Source: JAYQUR01 sp038133505 (GTDB lineage: Bacteria; Pseudomonadota; Alphaproteobacteria; MPNO01; UBA830). Taken from it: 30,723 nt of DNA. Where the stretch lies: the NCBI GenBank assembly GCA_038133505.1, contig JAYPTI010000017.1:1-30723 (forward strand), given 5' to 3'. A program made the translations under genes and the position numbers. Shown in pieces: positions 23,187 to 30,194 of this stretch. Numbering within the stretch: the stretch's first letter is position 1; each line of letters begins with the position of its first letter. The notes beneath the pieces were generated by a model that saw nothing but the letters and a program-made list of their open reading frames with translations, was not told the DNA's origin and made no database searches.

Positions 23187-24302
23187 TTAGGGATCGACCG
23201 GCCCGTAGCCCGGGTGATCTTCCACCGGCTCGTTCACAAGGATCGCGCGACGGCCGCCGAAGCGTTCCTTCCACTTCTCGATCACTTCCGGATTGAAAAC
23301 GTTGTTCGGCACTTCGCCGTTCAGCGCTTTCAGGACCGCCTGCGTCGCCCACTTGTATCCCGGGCCGAGCCCGCTGTTCAGGTTCGATGAGACCATGTGG
23401 GCCGACATCGAGATCTTGTCGCCGAGATCCCGGAGCGGCGAGTCCGCGGGCAGCGGCTCGTCGGCGAACGCATCGATGGCCGCGCCGCCGATCACGTCGT
23501 TCTTGAGCGCGTCGGCGAGCGCCGCTTCGTCGACGTTGCCGCCGCGCGACGTGTTGATGAAGATCGCATCCGGCTTCATCTTCGCGAAGCGCTCCGCGTT
23601 CATGAACTTGTCCGTCGTGCGGTTGTGCGTGCAGTGGACGGAGACGATGTCGGCGTTTTCCAGCAGGTAGTCGAGCTCGACCTTCTCGGCGCCTTTCCGC
23701 TCGAACCGTTCGTCCTCGATGAAGGGATCGTGCGCGATGATGCGCATGCCCCACGGCTGGAAGAGCTGCGAAACGCGCGCCCCGATCCGTCCCAGCCCGA
23801 TGATGCCGAGGGTCATCCCCTCATAGCCGTCCGTCATTCGCCGGCCCAGATATCGGCCCATCAGGGCCGGATCGCGCCACTTGCCGGACTTCACGGCAGC
23901 ATCGCGCTCGGACAGCTTCTTGAGGCGGTTCAGGATCATCGCAACGGTGCCTTCGGCGACGCCGTAGCAATTGGATTCGGTCGGCGCGTGGGTCACCAGA
24001 ATGCCAAGCTCTGTCGCCGCGTCGACGTCGATATCGTCGGTGCCGACCGTGCATTTGGCGACGACCCGAAGGTTGGGACTGGATTCCATGATTGCGCGGG
24101 TAATGGGGCTAGAGCGGATCGAAGTGCCCATCAGCGCATCCGCGTCGGTGGCGAGATCGATCATTTCCTCTTCGTTGTTGCCCTGCGGCGTGTGCCAGTC
24201 CGCATCTCCGAGGATCAGGTCGCAGCCGTAGCGTTGGAGCCTTGCATGGCTCTCGCCTGTATCGTCTGCCGGTGCGAATACGAAGATTTTCGGATCGGCC
24301 AT
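23187..24302 (-). CDS. D-isomer-specific 2-hydroxyacid dehydrogenase
   Basis: The 371-residue protein starts at ATG 24302. The Rossmann motif is GLGRIG at 169-174, with an acidic residue after the second strand (AHDPF, Asp192) that suggests NAD. The catalytic triad is present: Arg253 (NTSRGG), Glu282 (FADEPLP) and His302 (SAHMVS). The N-terminal half has VVAKCTVGTDDIDVDAATE, typical of phosphoglycerate-dehydrogenase-like members. It oxidises or reduces a 2-hydroxy/2-keto acid of unknown identity. Formate dehydrogenase was considered because of the C-terminal RFGG-type ending, but the formate-specific residues are not evident. It converges on the fused monooxygenase gene (5 bases between stops) and is divergent from the GST gene. 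Confidence 0.88.
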   Translation of the reverse strand: MADPKIFVFAPADDTGESHARLQRYGCDLILGDADWHTPQGNNEEEMIDLATDADALMGTSIRSSPITRAIMESSPNLRVVAKCTVGTDDIDVDAATELGILVTHAPTESNCYGVAEGTVAMILNRLKKLSERDAAVKSGKWRDPALMGRYLGRRMTDGYEGMTLGIIGLGRIGARVSQLFQPWGMRIIAHDPFIEDERFERKGAEKVELDYLLENADIVSVHCTHNRTTDKFMNAERFAKMKPDAIFINTSRGGNVDEAALADALKNDVIGGAAIDAFADEPLPADSPLRDLGDKISMSAHMVSSNLNSGLGPGYKWATQAVLKALNGEVPNNVFNPEVIEKWKERFGGRRAILVNEPVEDHPGYGPVDP

Positions 24303-24348
24303 CCCGCCTTCCTCCCTTTTTGATGTCGGGCAAAGTTAGTCTTCGGAA

Positions 24349-24361
24349 TGCGCATTGCGCA
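24349..24361. promoter_or_regulatory. Short palindrome in a divergent promoter region, possible operator
   Basis: TGCGCATTGCGCA is a 13-base palindrome with a single central mismatch. It lies between the divergent starts of the 2-hydroxyacid dehydrogenase (24302) and the GST gene (24427). Other content of this interval: a GGAGGG ribosome site before the GST start. GC-rich 6-mers pair easily by chance, so this is only a candidate. Confidence 0.3.
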
Positions 24362-24426
24362 ACCGTCCGGACCCTTGACCTGCATGCCCGGTACGGATAG
24401 CGAAGGGCAACAGGAGGGACGACCCG

Positions 24427-25128
24427 ATGACCATCAAGCTATACGAACTTCTCGGCGCCGAAGACCGGCGCTACAGCCAGTTTTCCTGGCGCGCGAAAAT
24501 GGCGCTCAAGCACAAGGGGCTCGATTTCGAGCAGATCCCGTTGCTGCTGACGGACAAGGATTCCATCGCGTTCGCCAACTCGACGAGCGTTCCCGTCATG
24601 GTCGACGGCGAGCATATCGAAAACGACTCCTGGGATATCGCGATCTATCTCGAAGAGCGCTACCCGGACGCCCCCTCGCTGTTCGGCGGCGAGATCGGAA
24701 AGGGCGTGACGCGCGTCCTCAATTCCTGGTGCGACCGCGCGGTCAACGTCGCGCTCGGCCCGCTGATCGCCCGGGACGTTCTCGATGCGGCGCACCCTGA
24801 GGACCGCGACTATTTCCGCGAGACAATGGAGAAGATGTACAAGCGGACGCTCGAGGAAGTGCAGGAAGGGCGCGAGGACCGGGTGAAGAACCTCTATCGC
24901 ACGCTCGATCCGGTCCGGACGACGTTCCGCAAGGGCCAGCCGTTTATTTCCGGCGAAGGGCCGGCCTATGCCGATTACGTCGTCTTCTCGCAGTTCCAGT
25001 GGGCGCGCGTGACGAGCCCGTTCAAGCTGCTCGATGCGGACGATCCGGTCTTCCATTGGCGCGAGCGTATGCTCGATCTCTATGGCGGGTTCGCGCGCGA
25101 TACGGTCGCCTACGACGTCCCCGCCTGA
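24427..25128 (+). CDS. Glutathione S-transferase, beta-etherase (LigE)-like
   Basis: The 233-residue protein starts at ATG 24427 after CAGGAGGG. The N-terminal thioredoxin-like domain reads MTIKLYELLGAEDRRYSQFS, WRAKMALKHKGLDFEQIP and TSVPVMVDGEHIENDSWDIA with the cis-Pro of the glutathione site. The C-terminal part is all-helical, ending with ADYVVFSQFQWARVTSPFKLL. The YSQFSWRAKMAL and DSWxIAIYLEERYPDAPSLFGG stretches resemble LigE/FuiT-like beta-etherases and related GSTs of sphingomonads and rhodospirilla. Its catalytic activity cannot be inferred safely. It stands next to aromatic-degradation genes, so conjugation or detoxification of an aromatic compound is possible. Confidence 0.82.
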   Translation: MTIKLYELLGAEDRRYSQFSWRAKMALKHKGLDFEQIPLLLTDKDSIAFANSTSVPVMVDGEHIENDSWDIAIYLEERYPDAPSLFGGEIGKGVTRVLNSWCDRAVNVALGPLIARDVLDAAHPEDRDYFRETMEKMYKRTLEEVQEGREDRVKNLYRTLDPVRTTFRKGQPFISGEGPAYADYVVFSQFQWARVTSPFKLLDADDPVFHWRERMLDLYGGFARDTVAYDVPA

Positions 25129-25137
25129 GGTGCTCTG

Positions 25138-25573
25138 TCAGACAGAGACGAAGACCGACGCGTAGACGACACCCTGGAAATCCTGCGGCAGTTCGCGCGT
25201 GAAGGAATCGTCCGTCGCGTCCTGCTGGTAGGGAAGGGCCGGTCGCTTCTTGCGTTTCGCCGGGGCCGCCGGCTCCGCCGGGGCGGCGACGCCGCCGGGC
25301 AGTAGCCCCGCCGCGTGCCACGCAGGCAGGAAAGGCAGCTTTATGGCGCTCGCATCTGCGTGTACGTCCGTCGAGGCTGTCGAGGATCGAATTCACGCCG
25401 AACATCGCGGCGACAATGACGGGAAGGGCCACGACCAACGCGACGCGGGCACCGACCCTGATGTTGGAAAGGGAGAACTTCGGACCGGCTTTCCCGACGC
25501 CCGCTTTCTTTTCCGTCGCAGTTTCCGGCGCGGCTTTTTACTCGGTTGCAGTCGTCGTTTCCTAACCCGTCAT
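25138..25573 (-). pseudogene. Chemoreceptor-like remnant, with nonsense codons and frame disruption
   Basis: On the minus strand a good ribosome site (AAGGA) precedes ATG 25573, but the frame meets TAG at 25564-25562 and TAA at 25540-25538. Past these it reads KAAPETATEKKAGVGKAGPK, then FSLSNIRVGARVALVVALPV and IVAAMFGVNSILDSLDG, the first membrane helix typical of methyl-accepting chemotaxis proteins. A second frame carries a plausible C-terminus, AKRKKRPALPYQQDATDDSF, ending at TGA 25140-25138. The two frames join around 25300-25370. A complete receptor has over 500 residues, so the sensor and signalling domains are gone. The C-terminal part is not recognised. Assignment to a receptor rests on the N-terminal segment only. 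Confidence 0.5.
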
Positions 25574-25747
25574 ACTGTCGATTCCTTATTGATAGTCTGT
25601 CTTAGCATGAATTTTCGAACTCGTTAGGTCCCACTCGGCGCTTCCAAATATTCGCAGAACCGGAGGTCGACCGAATTCTCCGAAAATTTGATTGATTATA
25701 AGTTAACAGAACGTGTTTGGGCGGCGATGTCCTTTCGGAAACGAAAA
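25574..25747. other. Non-coding AT-rich stretch upstream of the chemoreceptor remnant
   Basis: No coding frame. On the minus strand TATAAT (25700-25695) is present without a clear -35, possibly the promoter of the remnant. Base composition is lower in GC than the surroundings. Confidence 0.4.
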
Positions 25748-25779
25748 CGCCCCTCTCCGTGGGGGGACGGAGAGGGGCG
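25748..25779 (-). terminator. Strong hairpin terminator of the aryl-CoA ligase operon
   Basis: A perfect 13-bp stem (CGCCCCTCTCCGT with ACGGAGAGGGGCG, loop of six Gs on the plus strand) is followed on the minus strand by TTTTCGTTT. It lies 238 bases after the stop of the ligase gene and so can end the minus-strand operon. On the plus strand it is followed only by ATTTGCG. The position beyond a 240-base tail is somewhat far. Confidence 0.7.
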
Positions 25780-25881
25780 ATTTGCGTGATCCAGTTGGGG
25801 TTTCGAGGGGGGAACCGGACCACTGCTGGAGGCGAGAGACCTTCGTTCCCATGGAACGACGCTCACGATCCGAAGAGTACC

Positions 25882-25924
25882 CTGCAGGTTTTAAGAACCT
25901 TTTTGAATAGCTGGTTAACCTGCA
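25882..25924. repeat. Nested inverted repeats in the ligase 3' region
   Basis: An outer pair TGCAGGTT/AACCTGCA (25883-25890 and 25914-25921, approximate) encloses a smaller AGGTT/AACCT hairpin followed by TTTTTG on the plus strand. The inner hairpin resembles a weak terminator, but no plus-strand gene is visible before it. It may be part of the 3' untranslated end of the ligase transcript or of a short unannotated plus-strand RNA. Confidence 0.35.
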
Positions 25925-26016
25925 ACGGACTGTTGTCGGTTAAGTGCGTGAATTCCGACAGGATTTTTCCGTATCGTCCTTAACGGCGAAAATTCCGTGC
26001 GAAAAATCCGTCCGAG

Positions 26017-27669
26017 TCAGTCGCTTTCCCGCTCGCGCAGCCGGAACCGCTGAAGCTTTCCGGTCTCGGTCTTCGGCAATTCGCTGACGAATTCGATCTC
26101 GCGGGGGTACTTGTAGGGGGCGATCTCGTTCTTGACGAAGTCCTGCAGCGATTTCGTCGTCTCGGCCGTCGGGTCGAACCCGGCGCGCAGGACGACGAAC
26201 GCCTTCACGATGTTCGTCCGCTCCGGATCCGGCTTCGCGATCACCGCGCATTCGGCGACCGCATCGTGGTCCAGCAGCGCGCCTTCCACCTCGGGGCCAG
26301 AGATGTTGTAGCCCGCCGAGATGATCATGTCGTCGGCGCGGGCGACGTACCGGAAATAGCCGTCCTCGTTCATTTCGTACATGTCGCCCGGATAGTTCCA
26401 GCCGTCGCGGACGTATGTCTTCTGCCGGTCGTCCGCCAGATAGCGGCACCCCGTGGGACCCTGCACGGCGAGGAGGCCCGGCTGGTCGGGTCCGAGTTCG
26501 TTGCCGTCTTCGTCGACGATCCGCGCCCGGTATCCCGGGATCGCCTTGCCGGTGAAACCGGCGCGCATGTCCTCGCGGCTGGCGGAGACGAAGATGTGGA
26601 TCATCTCGGTGGAGCCGAGACCGTCGACGATCGGGATGCCGGTCGCCTCGAAGAACGCCTCCCATGTCGCCTTGGGCAGGGTTTCGCCCGCGGAAACGCA
26701 CTTCTCCAGGCTGGAGATGTCGTATTTGGGCGCAAGTTCGGCGAGCAGGCGGTACATCGTCGGCGCCGTGTAGAGGCTGGTGATCCGGTACTTCTCGATC
26801 GCCTTCATCATGTCCTCGGGACCCATGAGGCCCGGGAAGAAGCGAGTCGAGGCGCCGAAGCGCATCGGGAAGCAGGTCAGCCCGCCGAGGCCGAAGGTGA
26901 AGGCGAGGGGCGGCGTACCGGTGAAGATATCGTGGGGTTCGGCCATCTTGAACGACCGCGGGAAACAGTCGCACATGGCGATGACGTCGCGATGGAAATG
27001 CATCGTCGCCTTGGGCGAGCCGGTCGTGCCGGACGTGAAGGCGATCAGCGCGGTATCGTCCGCCGCGGTGTCGCAGACGTCGAACCCGGGTTTCTTGGAC
27101 GCGATGGCGGTATCGAGACCCGCGTCGCCGTTGCCGAGCGCCGAGAAGTAGAGCACGTGCTCGAGCTCGGGTTTGCGGGACCTGGTTTCCTCCATCGCCT
27201 CGGCGAGCGTCTCGTCGCACAGCGCGTGGCGGATTTCCGCCTTTTCGACGATGTAGACCAGTTCGCGGGCGCGCAGGAGCTGCATCGTCGTCACGCAGAT
27301 GCCGCCGGCCTTCAGGACGGCGCACCAGCAGGCGACCAGCATCGGGTTATTGGGCGCGCGCAACAGCACCCGGTTGCCGGGCACGAGGCCCTGATCTTCG
27401 ACCAGGACGCGCGCGATCCTGTCGGAAAGCGCCCGCAGCTCGTTGTAGGTCCACGTCGTGTCTTCGTAGTGCAGGACGGGGCTGTCGCCGTGGCCCGTCT
27501 CGCACATCTCGTCGAGCAGGATGGCGCCGGAATTCATCCGGTCGGGATATCTCCGGAGGATCTCCAGCGAGTCGTAGTCGAAGTCCGGCCACTGGTCGCG
27601 CGGCGGCAGATTGTCCGCGGCGAACGTATCGACATGGGCGGTCGGACCGCCCGGAAGATGCTTGCTCAT
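26017..27669 (-). CDS. Aryl-CoA ligase, 2-aminobenzoate/benzoate-CoA ligase type
   Basis: The 550-residue protein starts at ATG 27669. It is an acyl-adenylate-forming enzyme with the P-loop TSGTTGSPK at 212-220, the SAGETLPKATWEAFFEATG and IVDGLGSTEMIHIFVS segment (A5 motif), YVRDGWNYPGDMYEMNEDGY, the hinge RADDMIISAGYNISGPEVEG, and catalytic Lys538 in KTETGKLQRFRLR. The length and the LGSTEMIHIF and ADDMIISAGYNISGPEVE patterns fit benzoate-CoA and 2-aminobenzoate-CoA ligases. It activates an aromatic acid with CoA and ATP and gives the substrate for the fused hydroxylase at 20803. It is the last gene of the minus-strand operon. Confidence 0.9.
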   Translation of the reverse strand: MSKHLPGGPTAHVDTFAADNLPPRDQWPDFDYDSLEILRRYPDRMNSGAILLDEMCETGHGDSPVLHYEDTTWTYNELRALSDRIARVLVEDQGLVPGNRVLLRAPNNPMLVACWCAVLKAGGICVTTMQLLRARELVYIVEKAEIRHALCDETLAEAMEETRSRKPELEHVLYFSALGNGDAGLDTAIASKKPGFDVCDTAADDTALIAFTSGTTGSPKATMHFHRDVIAMCDCFPRSFKMAEPHDIFTGTPPLAFTFGLGGLTCFPMRFGASTRFFPGLMGPEDMMKAIEKYRITSLYTAPTMYRLLAELAPKYDISSLEKCVSAGETLPKATWEAFFEATGIPIVDGLGSTEMIHIFVSASREDMRAGFTGKAIPGYRARIVDEDGNELGPDQPGLLAVQGPTGCRYLADDRQKTYVRDGWNYPGDMYEMNEDGYFRYVARADDMIISAGYNISGPEVEGALLDHDAVAECAVIAKPDPERTNIVKAFVVLRAGFDPTAETTKSLQDFVKNEIAPYKYPREIEFVSELPKTETGKLQRFRLRERESD

Positions 27670-27688
27670 GGCCGTATCCGTTCCTGTC

Positions 27689-28870
27689 CTACTCCGACGC
27701 CGCCAGCGCCTGGCCGGCGATGATCAGTTTCTGGATTTCGCTGGTGCCTTCGTAGATCCGGAGGGCGCGAATCTCGCGGTACAGCCGTTCGACGGTGGAT
27801 CCGACGACGACGCCCATGCCGCCGAATATCTGGACTGCCTGGTCGATCACCTCCTGCGCGCTCTCGGTCGCGAACAGCTTCGCCATCGCCGCCTCGCGCG
27901 TGACCCGGGCGGACTGCGTGTCGCGCGTCCAGGCCGAACGGTAGACCAGCAGCGCCGCGGCATCGATCTTGAGCGCCATGTCGGCGAGCTTCTCCTGGAT
28001 GAGCTGGTAGTCGGCGAGGGGCTTGCCGAAGGACTGACGCGTCTTTGCCTGCGTCAGCGCCTCGTCGTGCGCGCGCCGCGCGAAACCCAGGGCCGCCGCG
28101 CCGACCGTCGAGCGGAAGACGTCGAGCGAGGCCATGGCGATCTTGAACCCGTCGCCGCCTTCGCCGAGGCGATGGGAGGCGGGGATGCGGCAATTGTCGA
28201 ATTTGAGCCGGCCGAGCGGGTGCGGCGCAATGACGTCGAAGCGCTCGGTCACCGAAAATCCGGGACTGTCGGCATCGACGACGAAGGCCGACAGGCCCTT
28301 TGAGCCCGGCGCTTCGCCGGTGCGGGCGAACACGACGTACTGATCGGCGATCCCGCCGTTCGAAATCAGCGTCTTTTCGCCGTTGAGGACGAAGCCGTTG
28401 CCGTCCGGCGTCGCCTCGGTCGCCATTGCCGCCACATCGGAGCCTGAATCGGGCTCGGACAGCGCGAAGGCGGCGATCCGCGTACCGTTCGCAACGCCGG
28501 GAAGGTACGTCTCGCGGATCTCGTCGGAGCCGAACAGCGAGATCGGGCCGCTTCCCAGCCCCTGCATGACGAACGAGAAATCCGCCATGCCCGAATATTG
28601 CGCCAGCGTTTCGCGCATCAGGCACAGCGCGCGCACGTCGAGCGTCTCGAACTTGCCGCCCCAGGGCGCGGGGACCGAATACTGCAGCCATCCGCCGGCC
28701 GCGAGGCGGGAGACCAGTTCGCGCGCCAGCGCGTCGAGACCGGCCTGGGTGTCGGGTTCGTCCTCGGCAAGCGGGGCGATTTCCGCGTCGGCCCAGGCCC
28801 GGAAGGCCGCCGCCAGTTCGCGGTGCGGGTCGTCCAGAAACGGCCAGTCCAGATAGCTGCGATCGGGCAC
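27689..28870 (-). CDS. Acyl-CoA dehydrogenase
   Basis: The 393-residue protein starts at GTG 28870 with ribosome site AAGGA 8 bases upstream; the longer open frame to 29005 overlaps the crotonase gene and reads like a shadow. It has the ACAD pattern: FALSEPDSGSDVAAMATEA, GEKTLISNGGIADQYVVFAR, the mid-domain IPASHRLGEGGDGFKIAMAS, QSFGKPLADYQLIQEKLADM, and the catalytic Glu in RIYEGTSEIQ followed by IIAGQALA. It uses FAD to form an enoyl-CoA and passes electrons to ETF. It follows the crotonase with two bases between stop and start, and so belongs to the same operon. In the aerobic 2-aminobenzoate pathway such an enzyme acts after ring opening or on ring-reduced CoA intermediates (inference). 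Confidence 0.93.
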   Translation of the reverse strand: MPDRSYLDWPFLDDPHRELAAAFRAWADAEIAPLAEDEPDTQAGLDALARELVSRLAAGGWLQYSVPAPWGGKFETLDVRALCLMRETLAQYSGMADFSFVMQGLGSGPISLFGSDEIRETYLPGVANGTRIAAFALSEPDSGSDVAAMATEATPDGNGFVLNGEKTLISNGGIADQYVVFARTGEAPGSKGLSAFVVDADSPGFSVTERFDVIAPHPLGRLKFDNCRIPASHRLGEGGDGFKIAMASLDVFRSTVGAAALGFARRAHDEALTQAKTRQSFGKPLADYQLIQEKLADMALKIDAAALLVYRSAWTRDTQSARVTREAAMAKLFATESAQEVIDQAVQIFGGMGVVVGSTVERLYREIRALRIYEGTSEIQKLIIAGQALAASE

Positions 28871-28872
28871 GC

Positions 28873-29691
28873 TCAGTTTCCTTCGAACACCGGTTTCTGC
28901 TTCGCGACGAAGGCGTCGAACGCGCGCTGGAAGTCCTTCGTCTGCATGCAGATCGCCTGCGCCTCGGCCTCGGACGTGATCGCGTCCTCGACGCTCATAT
29001 TCCATTCCATGTGGAGCTGGCGCTTGGTGACGCCGTGCGCGAAGGTCGGGCCGTCCGCCAGCCGCCGGGCCTGCTCCTGAGCCTCTTCAAGAACATCAGA
29101 AGGTGCGCATAACTTATTGAAAAAGCCCCAATTATAGCCTTCTTCGGCGCTCATCGAGCGCCCGGTATAGAGGAGTTCGGACGCCCGGCCCTGACCGATG
29201 ATCCGGGGCAGGATCGAGCACGCGCCCATGTCGCAGCCGGCGAGTCCGACGCGGGTGAACAGGAACGCGGTCTTGGTCTCCGGCGTTGCGTATCGAAGGT
29301 CCGACGCCATGGCGAGGATGGCGCCCGCGCCCGCGCACACGCCGTCGATGGCGGCGACGATCGGCTGCGGGCAGGTGCGCATCGCCTTGACGACGTCGCC
29401 GGTCATTTCGGTGAACCGGAGCAGGTCCTTCATGTTCATTTCGAGGAGCGGGCCGATGATCTCGTGCACGTCGCCGCCGGAACAGAAATTGCCGCCCGCG
29501 CCGGTAATGACGACCGTCTTGATGTCGTCGACATGCTGGAGGGCGCGAAACGTGTCGCGGAGTTCGGCGTACGATTCGAAGGTCAGCGGATTCTTGCGAT
29601 CCGGACGGTTGATGGTGATCGTCGCGACCTTGCCGTCGACGCTCCATGCGAAATGTTCGGGCGCGAGCGCCGCGCCGGGGATCGTCTTCAT
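28873..29691 (-). CDS. Enoyl-CoA hydratase/isomerase (crotonase) family protein, non-canonical active site
   Basis: The 272-residue protein starts at ATG 29691 (MKTIPGAALAPEHFAW), overlapping the marR stop (ATGA). The crotonase fold and oxyanion hole are evident: VATITINRPDRKNPLTFES, GAGGNFCSGGDVHEIIG, CAGAGAILAMASDLRYATPE and IIGQGRASELLYTGRSMSAE. At the positions of the two catalytic glutamates of enoyl-CoA hydratase, alignment by eye gives Ile125 (GAGAILAMA) and Arg147 (FTRVGLAG). An Asp154 lies in GLAGCDMGA. Thus it may not be a simple hydratase; an isomerase, dehalogenase-like or hydrolytic activity is possible. Related proteins with this pattern occur elsewhere in aromatic CoA pathways. 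Confidence 0.9.
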   Translation of the reverse strand: MKTIPGAALAPEHFAWSVDGKVATITINRPDRKNPLTFESYAELRDTFRALQHVDDIKTVVITGAGGNFCSGGDVHEIIGPLLEMNMKDLLRFTEMTGDVVKAMRTCPQPIVAAIDGVCAGAGAILAMASDLRYATPETKTAFLFTRVGLAGCDMGACSILPRIIGQGRASELLYTGRSMSAEEGYNWGFFNKLCAPSDVLEEAQEQARRLADGPTFAHGVTKRQLHMEWNMSVEDAITSEAEAQAICMQTKDFQRAFDAFVAKQKPVFEGN

Positions 29692-30194
29692 TCTGCTGCC
29701 TCCAGGCTGTTGTCGTCGTCGGCGGCGCGGATCGATTCCTTCAGCCGCGCGAGCAGGGCGTAGAGCGACCGCATTTCGGACGCGCTGAGGCCCGCCATCA
29801 TGTCGCCCACCCATTTGCGATGGTCTTCCGCGATTTCACCGAAAAATTTCGTGCCTTCCGTCGTCAGGCTGACCATCTGAACCCGCCGGTCGGACGGGTC
29901 GGGCGCCCGTTCGACGTAGCCCTCGCGGGCGAGCCGGTCGATAAGACCAGTGACGTTGCCGTTGGAAACCATCAGGCGGCGTGAGAGCTCGCCCATGGAC
30001 ATTGGCGCGCCATGGCGCTCGAGCTGCGCGAGAATGTCGAACCGCGGCAGCGTCGTATCCGCGGCCTGCTTCAGGCGCTGTCGAATGGCGTTGTCCAGCA
30101 GGTTCGTGCAGGTCAGAAGCCGCAGCCATACGCGCAGTTCGATGCGGTCGCCGCTGCCCACGCCACTTTCGAAATCGGACCGTTCTTCGATCAC
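29688..30194 (-). CDS. MarR family transcriptional regulator
   Basis: The 168-residue protein starts at GTG 30194, overlapping the SDR stop (GTGA); the frame runs farther upstream to 30650 inside the SDR gene, which is not credible. The winged helix-turn-helix core is DTTLPRFDILAQLERHGAPM, SMGELSRRLMVSNGNVTGLI (recognition helix SNGNVTGLIDRL) and the wing VERAPDPSDRRVQMVSLTTE, followed by the dimerisation helices GDMMAGLSASEMRSLYALLA. MarR proteins in aromatic CoA clusters are usually repressors released by aryl-CoA or the acid. The gene is within the operon it may control. The palindrome at 20744-20773 is a probable target. Confidence 0.92.
   Translation of the reverse strand: MIEERSDFESGVGSGDRIELRVWLRLLTCTNLLDNAIRQRLKQAADTTLPRFDILAQLERHGAPMSMGELSRRLMVSNGNVTGLIDRLAREGYVERAPDPSDRRVQMVSLTTEGTKFFGEIAEDHRKWVGDMMAGLSASEMRSLYALLARLKESIRAADDDNSLEAAE

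Noticed and set aside
23187..24302. NAD-dependent formate dehydrogenase
   Set aside because: Superficially similar C-terminus, but the protein fits general D-2-hydroxyacid dehydrogenases with the Arg/Glu/His set; I saw no formate-specific residues.
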